This document shows positions 43,447-51,603 of a stretch of 64,000 nucleotides of DNA, in pieces. This stretch comes from Pedobacter steynii (GTDB lineage: Bacteria > Bacteroidota > Bacteroidia > Sphingobacteriales > Sphingobacteriaceae). The position numbers were made by a program, and so were the translations under genes. The notes under the pieces were generated by a model. It saw nothing but the letters and a program-made list of their open reading frames with translations. It made no database searches and was not told the DNA's origin. Within the stretch, counting starts at the first letter, position 1. Every line of letters begins with the position of its first letter. Location: NCBI RefSeq assembly GCF_900103665.1, contig NZ_FNGY01000004.1, positions 515,951 to 579,950 of the forward strand, written 5' to 3'.

Positions 43447-43473
43447 AGGCCGATACCCTAAAAGTACCGGCCT
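43447..43473 (-). terminator. Terminator of the second SusC/SusD unit
   Basis: AGGCCGATAC (43447-43456) pairs with GTACCGGCCT (43464-43473) with one mismatch around a 7-base loop. On the minus strand it is followed by a T-rich run (TTTTATTTTT). It lies 17 bp past the susD stop. Confidence 0.75.
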
Positions 43474-43489
43474 GAATTAGCTAAAGGAT

Positions 43490-44860
43490 TTAATTATATC
43501 CCTGATTCTGATAGCCGTTTTTATTATTGACATTGTCAATTTCAACTTGCGGAACCGGATAGATACTTCTAAAAGACGGGATGCCAGGAAAAATCACATT
43601 CATCTGGCTTGTTCTTACGATATCAAACCAACGGTCTGCTTCCAGGGCCAGTTCCAATCGCCTTTCCAGATACACAGCAGTCCTGAATGCGCTCTGCGAA
43701 GTCAATATAGCCGGCGTTTTTGCAGAGGCAACAGCATTTAAACGTACTGCATTCAGTGCTTTAAATGCTTCTGTATTTCCATAAGAAGTTTCATTTAAAG
43801 CTTCTGCATACATCAGTAAAACATCAGCACAACGGATCACAGGGAAGTCACTACTCGTCTCATTGTTGGCCTGTGGCGTATTAAATTTACCTGGCCTGCC
43901 ACCGGTTCCGGTTATCGCAACTAAAGCCTTACGGTTATCACTTGTTTCAAATAAAGCCTGAGGGATATTAATGATATTGGTATTGTTGTTATTTCTGTAG
44001 CGGTTATCCTGATTTACAAATTCTTTTACTCCACCTGATAGATATTGAACTGCAAAAATGATATCCTTGCTCGTTTTTATGTTGTTGGGGAAAGTTTTAG
44101 TCTGCGGAACAGTATCCAATATTGTTCTTGCATAAATCGCTGTAACCACAGGTTTCAGCGTAGTCTCTACCAGATCGAACTTTTTCTGGTAAAGGTAAAC
44201 CTTACCAAGTATCGCAGTCGCCGCATAACTGGTTGCCCTTCCACGCTGGGCATCGGGCCAGGATGTTGGAAGTTTTAAGGCCGCATCAGTTAAATCGTCA
44301 ATCACCTGCTGATAAACCTGCGCAGCTGTAGCACGGGTATTTTCCCTGGCCTCTTCTGTTTTTTGAACTTTAAGTACCAAAGGAACATTTCCCCAGATAC
44401 GGGTTAAATTAAAATAGCTTAATGCCCTGATAAACTTTGCTTGTCCGATAATTTGATTTTTAGTCGTCTCGTTCATAGCAATTGCCGGCGCACGGTCTAA
44501 AATGATATTACAACGGTATATCGCTTTGTAATGTCCCATCCATGAGCCAGAAAGAATGCTATTGGCAGAAGTTTCAGAGAACACTTCGATCTGGTTGCGG
44601 ACACCTGCTCCCGATCCGGGATCATTATCGGTCAGGTTATCTCCCCTGAGCTCGCCCAATGTCAATAAATTATTCCCATAAAGACTGTCGGTCTGTAAAG
44701 CATCATAACAGCTGATCAGACCTCCCTGCAATCCTTTTTCATCGTTATAAAAGGTATTCTCCGTATAGGAATCGAGCGGTTTTAAATCCAGGAACTTCTT
44801 GCACGATGTGGCGGTTATCATTAAACCACAAGTAAGGATTGATATGATATATGTTTTCAT
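43490..44860 (-). CDS. RagB/SusD-family lipoprotein (second SusCD pair)
   Basis: 456 aa with lipobox ITATSCKKFLDL and N-terminal LDSYTENTFYNDEKGLQGGLISCYDALQ. Further SusD hallmarks are YKAIYRCNIILDRAP, KFIRALSYFNLTRIWGNVPLVLKV and the C-terminal YLERRLELALEADRWFDIVR. It follows its SusC partner by 11 bp. It is shorter than the first SusD of the window. No enzyme gene accompanies the pair, so the ligand cannot be guessed. Confidence 0.92.
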   Translation of the reverse strand: MKTYIISILTCGLMITATSCKKFLDLKPLDSYTENTFYNDEKGLQGGLISCYDALQTDSLYGNNLLTLGELRGDNLTDNDPGSGAGVRNQIEVFSETSANSILSGSWMGHYKAIYRCNIILDRAPAIAMNETTKNQIIGQAKFIRALSYFNLTRIWGNVPLVLKVQKTEEARENTRATAAQVYQQVIDDLTDAALKLPTSWPDAQRGRATSYAATAILGKVYLYQKKFDLVETTLKPVVTAIYARTILDTVPQTKTFPNNIKTSKDIIFAVQYLSGGVKEFVNQDNRYRNNNNTNIINIPQALFETSDNRKALVAITGTGGRPGKFNTPQANNETSSDFPVIRCADVLLMYAEALNETSYGNTEAFKALNAVRLNAVASAKTPAILTSQSAFRTAVYLERRLELALEADRWFDIVRTSQMNVIFPGIPSFRSIYPVPQVEIDNVNNKNGYQNQGYN

Positions 44861-44871
44861 CTGTTTATATT

Positions 44872-47800
44872 TTATAAAGTGATATTAATGCCTATTGATG
44901 TTGTTTTAGCGGTTGGATATACGCCATAATCTTCTCCATTTGTAGTGGCATCAGCCCTATTGGTCACTTCAGGATTATATCCCGTGTATTTGGTAAAAGT
45001 AAAAGGGTTCTGCATCGATACATACAACCTCACTTTAGTTAAGGATGCGCGCTTCACAAAGTTTGCAGGCAGTGTATAACCCAATGCGATATTACGGATG
45101 CGCAAATACGATCCGTTTTCTATATGCCAGGTCGATGTGGTACCATTACTTCCTTTAGCCGCACGGTTTGCCCTTACATCCTGGCCACTGCCTGGATTGC
45201 TTTCTGAAACCCAACGGTCCAGAGAGCTGACCATATTATTCATATTTCCTTCTTTATTTGCAAAATACCTGCGGGAAAGATTCAGGATTTTATTTCCGTA
45301 AACACCCTGCATAGATACATTCAAATCGATGCCCTTATATTCAGCAGAAGTAGCAAAGCCATAGGTAAACTTAGGTAGGTAATTACCTACAATTTCGCGG
45401 TCTTTGGTCAAATCAATTACACCATCGCCATCCACATCCTTAAATTTGAAATCACCTGGTTTAGAAGTATTCAGGTCATAGTTGCCCTGAGTATCCGTAT
45501 AATGAGGATAGGCATCAACTTCCGCCTGATTTTTAAAGACCCCTAAGACTACCGGCAAATAATAAGACCCGATAGGCTCTCCTACTCTTGTGATAAAGTA
45601 AGCGTTGGCTACAGAGCCTGTTTTGATGATATCGGCATTACCCGGTCCCAATTCAACTACCTTGTTTATATTTTTCGAGAAGTTTCCACTTGCGGTCCAT
45701 TTCACTGCACCAAATTGCTGCTGTGTACCTAGATTAATATCGATTCCTTTATTGTTTACCTTACCAATGTTTTTTAACTCCGTCGCAAAGCCCGTAGAGA
45801 TGGGAACCGGAACATCCAATAAAAGGTTGTTGGTATTGCTATTGTAAACATCAACAGATAAAGTAAGCTGATTTTTGAAGAAAGCAGCGTCAAAACCGAG
45901 GTTTAATTGTGCTGTTTTTTCCCATTGCAAATTATCATTAGGTTGGGCAATTGGAGCGGCTCCGTTAATGACGCCAGGTGTAGTACCACCAAATACATAA
46001 CCATAATTATTCATAGCACCCTGAGCCGCGTAATTTGGGATATTAAAGTTACCTGTCAAACCATAACTAGCCCTTAGCTTCAGATCAGATATCGACTCCG
46101 ATTTTTTAAGAAATTCTTCCTCGGATAATCTCCAGCCAACGGATGCAGAAGGGAAATACCCCCATTTGTTGTTCTTTCCAAATTTTGAAGAACCATCCGC
46201 CCTTACCGAACCCGTAAATAAATACTTTCCTTTATAGCTGTACTGTAACCTTGCAATACCCGAAGCTAAAGCCCACTGTGTTCTGGTCGCGGTTCCGTTC
46301 GTTACGATACCTGCTTTTATAAATTCTACCTGATCACTGATAAAGCCTTTGGAAGCAAAAGCGTAATTCCCGCTTAAATCGTCTTTTTGCGTAGACCAGC
46401 CGACTAACGCATTCAAGTTATGGTCACCTATAGTTTTTGTATAGTTTAAGGTTTGCTCTAACAACCAGTTCGTTTCTTTTATCGTGCGCGAAGAACCTGT
46501 TGCATCCGACAATGGATTTCCGGCAGTATTGGATTGCGGAAGGGTTGATGGCCTGAACATGTCTTCAGAACTATTAAACAGGTCAACACCAAGCTGAACC
46601 TTATATTTTAAATCTTTTAGTATTTCTGCTTCCAGAAAGGCACTACCCGTCATCCTGGTTGCAGCGACATCGTCCTTTTGAAGCATCGCCAATGCGACCG
46701 GGTTCCAGGCCTGTGTTTCTCCGTTACCGCTTGCGGTGGTGTTGTTTGGCAAGGTGGTAATCGTACCAGGGCTCCAGGAGTTTTGGGCAAAACTATAACT
46801 TCCATCAGTATTGTATACCGGGAAAATTGGCGAATAATGCAGGGCCGAAGCAACAATACCGCCACCGTTAGCATTGTAAGCACCGTTGGCATTCACTTTT
46901 TTCTCATTGATGACGGACGGACTGAAATTAACGCCATATCTGACCACACCTTTTTTTCCTTCCAGGTTTAACCTGCCGCTATAGCGCTTGAAACCACTGT
47001 TTAAAACGATCCCATCCTGATCAAAATATTCCAGTGAGCCATAATATTTTAAGAGCTCACTGCCGCCTGCCGCTGAAACGGAATGATTTTGTATCGCTGC
47101 AGTTCTAAAAACCTGATCCTGCCAGTCGGTATTCGTTAAGCCCTGCTGACCTTGTAAATAGGGCAAGACCTCCAATGGCATTACCGTATTGGTATTGTTG
47201 GCAGTATTAAACAGACGGAGGCCATTGTTGTCGTTCACACTAAAATTAACGACAGGCAATCCCTGGGCAACTTTCTTTCTATTGATAGACTCCATTGCAT
47301 CTGTATAGGAGTTATTTCTGGATTCTAACACCATTTGCGCATACTGGTAAGCATCCATCATCTCAATTTTGTGTGCCAGTGATTGCCAGCCAGTATAACT
47401 GTTTACGTTGATGGTTGAAATGCCATTCTTACCTTGTTTTGTAGTGATCAACACCACGCCATTAGATCCTCTGGAACCGTAGATTGCGGCAGATGAGGCA
47501 TCTTTTAACACCTCAATAGAGGCAATGTCGTTTGTATTTAACGTATTGATGTTATCATTAGAGATGGGTACTCCATCAATTACATACAGAGGATTTGAAC
47601 CTGCAGTGATGGTACCGACCCCACGAACTTTAATCGCGAGTGCGCCTCCTGGGGTTCCAGACCCCTGGGAGACCTGTACACCTGCCATTTTCCCAACCAT
47701 CGCCTCTGCCGCATTACTAATCGGCTGGTTTTCCAGGTCTGCAGCTTTGATGCTGGCAATAGAAGTCGTTACATCCTTCTTCTTCTGACTTCCATAGCCC

Positions 47801-48165
47801 ACAATGACTACATCTGTTAAGGAGGTAGAAGTGGGATTCAACTGGATGAGCAAGGTAGCCTGTTCGCCCGCCTTAAGCACATAATTGTCTATTGTTTTAG
47901 TGACATAACCAATGAATGAGGCGCTGATGCTGTAAGGCACATTTGCAGAAAGACCTTTGATCTGGAACTTGCCATCAGCGTTCACCATGATCCCCTTCTT
48001 TTCATTGGTTTTAGTATTGAGTAAAAGTATGGAGGCACCTAGCAGAGGGACCCCGGTCTCATCTTTTACAATCCCTGTGATCTCCGATGTCTGGGCCCAG
48101 GACTTTGCCGACACTGATAACATCAGCAGGCAAAAGAACAAATGTGTAGTAAATTTTCTAAGCAT
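44872..48165 (-). CDS. SusC/RagA-family TonB-dependent transporter (second pair)
   Basis: 1097 aa from ATG at 48165 (MLRKFTTHLFFCLLMLSVSAKSWAQ, a Sec signal); the in-frame Met at 48213 adds a charged leader before the signal and is less likely. The carboxypeptidase-regulatory-like domain (ITGIVKDETGVPLLGASILLL), the TonB-box region TDVVIVGYGSQKKKDV and the plug (IKVRGVGTITAGSNPLYVIDGVPI, EVLKDASSAAIYGSRGSNGVVLITTKQG) are complete. The N-terminal STN signalling domain that usually talks to FecR is not present, although a FecR/ECF pair is encoded directly upstream. Confidence 0.94.
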   Translation of the reverse strand: MLRKFTTHLFFCLLMLSVSAKSWAQTSEITGIVKDETGVPLLGASILLLNTKTNEKKGIMVNADGKFQIKGLSANVPYSISASFIGYVTKTIDNYVLKAGEQATLLIQLNPTSTSLTDVVIVGYGSQKKKDVTTSIASIKAADLENQPISNAAEAMVGKMAGVQVSQGSGTPGGALAIKVRGVGTITAGSNPLYVIDGVPISNDNINTLNTNDIASIEVLKDASSAAIYGSRGSNGVVLITTKQGKNGISTINVNSYTGWQSLAHKIEMMDAYQYAQMVLESRNNSYTDAMESINRKKVAQGLPVVNFSVNDNNGLRLFNTANNTNTVMPLEVLPYLQGQQGLTNTDWQDQVFRTAAIQNHSVSAAGGSELLKYYGSLEYFDQDGIVLNSGFKRYSGRLNLEGKKGVVRYGVNFSPSVINEKKVNANGAYNANGGGIVASALHYSPIFPVYNTDGSYSFAQNSWSPGTITTLPNNTTASGNGETQAWNPVALAMLQKDDVAATRMTGSAFLEAEILKDLKYKVQLGVDLFNSSEDMFRPSTLPQSNTAGNPLSDATGSSRTIKETNWLLEQTLNYTKTIGDHNLNALVGWSTQKDDLSGNYAFASKGFISDQVEFIKAGIVTNGTATRTQWALASGIARLQYSYKGKYLFTGSVRADGSSKFGKNNKWGYFPSASVGWRLSEEEFLKKSESISDLKLRASYGLTGNFNIPNYAAQGAMNNYGYVFGGTTPGVINGAAPIAQPNDNLQWEKTAQLNLGFDAAFFKNQLTLSVDVYNSNTNNLLLDVPVPISTGFATELKNIGKVNNKGIDINLGTQQQFGAVKWTASGNFSKNINKVVELGPGNADIIKTGSVANAYFITRVGEPIGSYYLPVVLGVFKNQAEVDAYPHYTDTQGNYDLNTSKPGDFKFKDVDGDGVIDLTKDREIVGNYLPKFTYGFATSAEYKGIDLNVSMQGVYGNKILNLSRRYFANKEGNMNNMVSSLDRWVSESNPGSGQDVRANRAAKGSNGTTSTWHIENGSYLRIRNIALGYTLPANFVKRASLTKVRLYVSMQNPFTFTKYTGYNPEVTNRADATTNGEDYGVYPTAKTTSIGINITL

Positions 48166-48254
48166 AGTCTGTTTTTTTGGTTGTTTTTTTTGGCAAAAGA
48201 ATCCCCTTCCCACCTTTTGCTATGGGTTCAATTTGTTTTAATATGGTTCTGGAT

Positions 48255-49277
48255 TTACTTTCTAATCAGGTAACCTTCGGCTGTTTTAGTTTGATTAAGT
48301 TTGTTTAATTCGGCAATTTCTTCTAAAATAGAAGCTATAGATTGGGTTAGTTTTAAGCTACCTGTAAACGACATTTCGGCAATATCTGCACGGTCGTAAG
48401 TGATTTTAACATGGTAATGTTTTTCCAGTTTATGAAAAACATCAACCAAAGGTGCCTGTGTAAAGTTCAGCTCCCTGATCACGTTTTCCTTTCTGACTAA
48501 AGTTCTGGAATCCGAAACCTTCACTTTATTGATCTGGCTATTGTATACCAACTCTTTTCCCGGAAGGAGCACTTCATTAAACAAGGCGATACGATGAACG
48601 GAATCTATATTTTTCACGAGGACCTTACCGGTATGCAGCTGCACTTTAATAAACTTGCTTTTGCCTAAGGCAGTAATGGTAAACGAAGTGCCCAAAGCAG
48701 TGGTGGAAATTCCTTTGGCATAAACTACAAAAGGATGTTTGCTGTCTTTAGCAACCTGGAAAAAACTCTTTCCATTTAAATACACTTCCCGCTTATTTTT
48801 CACGAAGGGAACGGCGTACCTTAACTCGGCGCCTGGAAAGATGCTGACGATCGAACTATCCGGCAGGGTAAATGACTGGTTGTTTTCTGTATAATTTGTG
48901 ATTGATTTCCAGCTGATGGCATTTGCATCTTTAAGATTTGAAATCTTGTTTTCGGCCAGGTTGAGATCTGATGGGCTATTCTTCCAGTTAAAGAGGGCGA
49001 CGAAAAGTACAGCAAGAACAACTGCCGCTGCTGATGTGAGTTTAATCCATTTTAAACGATACACCTTAGCCAGGGTTTGTTTTTTCACCGCAGTAAACAT
49101 CTCCTCACTTTTGGCATTGTCTATTCCGGCATCAGTGGTTTCATCCCAATCGGCCTTGCTTAACAAGTGATCTGGCAAGTCGTCAATTTTACTTAAATAG
49201 TCAGACACCAGAAGCTTTTCTTCGGCGCTACACTGTCCTTTAAAATACCTATCTAACAACTCATCAGATACACTCAT
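48255..49277 (-). CDS. FecR-family anti-sigma factor
   Basis: 340 aa: a cytoplasmic N-terminus (~90 residues), one transmembrane helix (LTSAAAVVLAVLFVALFNW) and the periplasmic FecR domain (FTLPDSSIVSIFPGAELRYAVPFVKNKREVYLNGKSFFQVAKDSKHPFVVYAKG). The DUF4974-like tail (FTQAPLVDVFHKLEKHYHVKITYD) is also present. It holds the adjacent ECF sigma factor at the membrane until the transporter signals. It lies 60 bp after the sigma gene and 89 bp before susC. Confidence 0.92.
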   Translation of the reverse strand: MSVSDELLDRYFKGQCSAEEKLLVSDYLSKIDDLPDHLLSKADWDETTDAGIDNAKSEEMFTAVKKQTLAKVYRLKWIKLTSAAAVVLAVLFVALFNWKNSPSDLNLAENKISNLKDANAISWKSITNYTENNQSFTLPDSSIVSIFPGAELRYAVPFVKNKREVYLNGKSFFQVAKDSKHPFVVYAKGISTTALGTSFTITALGKSKFIKVQLHTGKVLVKNIDSVHRIALFNEVLLPGKELVYNSQINKVKVSDSRTLVRKENVIRELNFTQAPLVDVFHKLEKHYHVKITYDRADIAEMSFTGSLKLTQSIASILEEIAELNKLNQTKTAEGYLIRK

Positions 49278-49337
49278 ACTACTAATACGATTGAATTAGG
49301 GATAAACCCGTAACGGGTAAAAAATATTTTTTAAAAT

Positions 49338-49886
49338 TTAACGCAGGTGTTCCCCCAGAAGGAGGAACATGGGTATATAAGCATACCCATCAAGCTGTTT
49401 TATAGCAAGAGAGATGTGTTTTTCTACCGTTCTCGGCGAAATAGAAAGCTGCTCGGAGATCTCTTTATAAGAGTAACCCTGCAGGCGACTTAAAATAAAG
49501 ACCTTTTTGCGTGTCGGAGGAAGGACACTTAATGCGACTTCTAATTGCTGATTGGTTTCAAACTTTTGATTCTGGTCAACAGCTTCTTCAGAAAGGTTAT
49601 GGTAATAAAGCTTAAGGTTCCGCTCGTCGTTACTCAGCTTTTTAAAATAATCGAGTAAAGTTGTTTTTGCAATCCGGAACAATTGTAAGTCGAGCTCATG
49701 TTCTTCAGAAAGGGTATGTTTAAAATTCCATAATTTGATAAAAGCCAGCTGAGTTAACTCCTGAGCGACATCTTCGGAGGCTGTCTTCTTTAAAAAGTAG
49801 GCATACACCTTTTTATGACATAGTGTAAAAACTATTTCAAAAGATACATGATCCCCTTCTTTTATATGATGGATATAGTTCAACAT
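49338..49886 (-). CDS. ECF sigma factor (sigma-70 family, FecI/Bacteroidetes type)
   Basis: 182 aa. Region 2: FEIVFTLCHKKVYAYFLKKTASEDVAQELTQLAFIKLWNF. Region 4: LPPTRKKVFILSRLQGYSYKEISEQLSISPRTVEKHISLAIKQL. It pairs with the downstream FecR anti-sigma and most likely drives the adjacent susC-susD unit. The frame ends in an unusual hydrophobic tail (YAYIPMFLLLGEHLR). Confidence 0.93.
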   Translation of the reverse strand: MLNYIHHIKEGDHVSFEIVFTLCHKKVYAYFLKKTASEDVAQELTQLAFIKLWNFKHTLSEEHELDLQLFRIAKTTLLDYFKKLSNDERNLKLYYHNLSEEAVDQNQKFETNQQLEVALSVLPPTRKKVFILSRLQGYSYKEISEQLSISPRTVEKHISLAIKQLDGYAYIPMFLLLGEHLR

Positions 49887-49917
49887 TTCTGCACAAAACT
49901 ATTTGTTGCATATTAGC

Positions 49918-49925
49918 CAAAACTA
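49918..49925 (-). promoter_or_regulatory. Candidate -7 box for the ECF sigma gene
   Basis: On the minus strand this reads TAGTTTTG, an exact TAnnTTTG match 31 bp before the start codon. A second copy at 49894-49901 is probably too close to the ATG to serve as promoter. No clear -33 TTTG is seen for the distal copy. Confidence 0.35.
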
Positions 49926-50001
49926 AATATAGTGTTAATTCTGATTTAAATATGCGTTGTTTTCTGAGAAAGGCGACTAAGCATCTACATTTTATGCTGT
50001 C

Positions 50002-51591
50002 TTAATAAAACAATTCTTTTTCTCCATACAACCTTTCAGCAATGATCCCTCTTTCCAAACAATTATTGATTAAAAAATTGGATTGGACTATCGGATTAGA
50101 ATCCTCGGAATATTTAATACTACTTATAAATTCTACCCATGCCTCTTGTCCCATGGCATATACATACACTTCTTTAGGTTTAAAAATGTCAACTAAACTG
50201 ACACCCTTATTAAAATCTGAACCAGATAACCTTCTGGACTGATCCATATCTCTGGGGAAATCATCAGTCAACAGCGGCCCGTACAACCAGGAAAGCGGCG
50301 CTCCATCGCATTCCATTCCTAGAAACACCACATCAACATCACCGATAGCCCGCTGCACATGTTCATATAATCTACGTTCCATAACCCTGGAATCCGCCAC
50401 AAAAAGAAAGGAAAATTTCCCGATTAAAACATGGTAACAGATTTTTGCTTTAATGTTTAAGTCACTATGTTCTCCTGTAAATGGAACTCCCGTTATTTTG
50501 CAGTCCGGGGAATTAAGCGTTTCCATTTCGTCGATTTCCACCACATTATGGAATCCCAGGGCATTGAACATTAATTTTAGATTGGGATCCTGTAAAGCTC
50601 CGCTGGTGGTACGAGGCACCACCAACTGTTTAATTTTATGTCTTAAAGGGAGTAATGTTTCAAATAAAATGTGATCCTGATGATTATGCGTGATTAAGAC
50701 ATAATCGATCACATCCGGCAAATCTATATCAGAATAATGCTCCATGCTGGATTCGTATCCATAATAACTGATCAGGGGATCGATCAGGATACTCACTTCA
50801 CTGGTTTCGATCAAAATACAAGCATGACCAAAATAACGCATTCTTACCTTTGAACCCTGATACTTTTCATATTTTTTTGGCGCCTGACTCGTGAAAAACG
50901 AATTAAACAGCTCCATATGCTCCTCACTGATCTTTAAAATCGTTGCAATCTCCGTGATTGAACCCGGTTGATGCTTCATTTTACTTAACAAATCAATCGC
51001 CTCATTATCAAAAGAAATGTCTAACTCCAATACCGTTTCATCCTTTAACTTGGGCGTACTTAAACAAAAAGGACGTTCGTCATTTTCCGTTAACCACAAT
51101 GCGATGCTCTGAGATGATTTATCATAAAATTCACTCTGGTACAACAAAGCTTCAAAAAAACGAAAGGAAGGATGATGATTAAGGTCGTAAACCAGCTCTA
51201 CATAACCTCTCAGAATTTCAGGCACCCTATCGTAAAGACTTTCTAAGGAAAAGCCCCTGGCCTGTCTTTTCAACATCTGGTCCAGTTCTTTTATGGCATC
51301 AGACAACTCCATAGACTTCTGACACCTCAGTAGGGTTTCCTCCTTTAAATGAAGTACTTCCGCTACCCTCGGTTCCGCATAGTCCATAAAAGGACCTCCT
51401 TTCATCTTTGAATTTTGTACTGCAGATGCATGGATTAAGGGCGATTGTACATAAGAATTTATGATCTTCAAATGCCTGCCCGTTAAGTTCATCGCTTTTG
51501 TTGCCGGAGATATTAAATGTGGCCAGGCATACCATTTGTCGACAAGAGGTTCGATAACCACATTTGGTTTTAAATAAAATTGCTGATTCAT
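50002..51591 (-). CDS. CmlA-like diiron beta-hydroxylase with metallo-beta-lactamase fold
   Basis: 529 aa. A ~240-residue N-terminal domain precedes an MBL-fold domain with YVLITHNHQDH (302-307 H-x-H-x-D-H), PFTGEHSD (Glu374) and LFVADSR (Asp400). Recalled from memory, CmlA of chloramphenicol synthesis is about 532 aa and uses ligands that line up with these at a constant offset of 3. CmlA-type enzymes beta-hydroxylate an amino acid bound to an NRPS carrier domain. Its place at the end of an NRPS operon supports that role; an ordinary MBL hydrolase is the alternative. It lies 12 bp after the receptor gene. Confidence 0.7.
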   Translation of the reverse strand: MNQQFYLKPNVVIEPLVDKWYAWPHLISPATKAMNLTGRHLKIINSYVQSPLIHASAVQNSKMKGGPFMDYAEPRVAEVLHLKEETLLRCQKSMELSDAIKELDQMLKRQARGFSLESLYDRVPEILRGYVELVYDLNHHPSFRFFEALLYQSEFYDKSSQSIALWLTENDERPFCLSTPKLKDETVLELDISFDNEAIDLLSKMKHQPGSITEIATILKISEEHMELFNSFFTSQAPKKYEKYQGSKVRMRYFGHACILIETSEVSILIDPLISYYGYESSMEHYSDIDLPDVIDYVLITHNHQDHILFETLLPLRHKIKQLVVPRTTSGALQDPNLKLMFNALGFHNVVEIDEMETLNSPDCKITGVPFTGEHSDLNIKAKICYHVLIGKFSFLFVADSRVMERRLYEHVQRAIGDVDVVFLGMECDGAPLSWLYGPLLTDDFPRDMDQSRRLSGSDFNKGVSLVDIFKPKEVYVYAMGQEAWVEFISSIKYSEDSNPIVQSNFLINNCLERGIIAERLYGEKELFY

Positions 51592-51603
51592 TTGTACTTG
51601 TTC

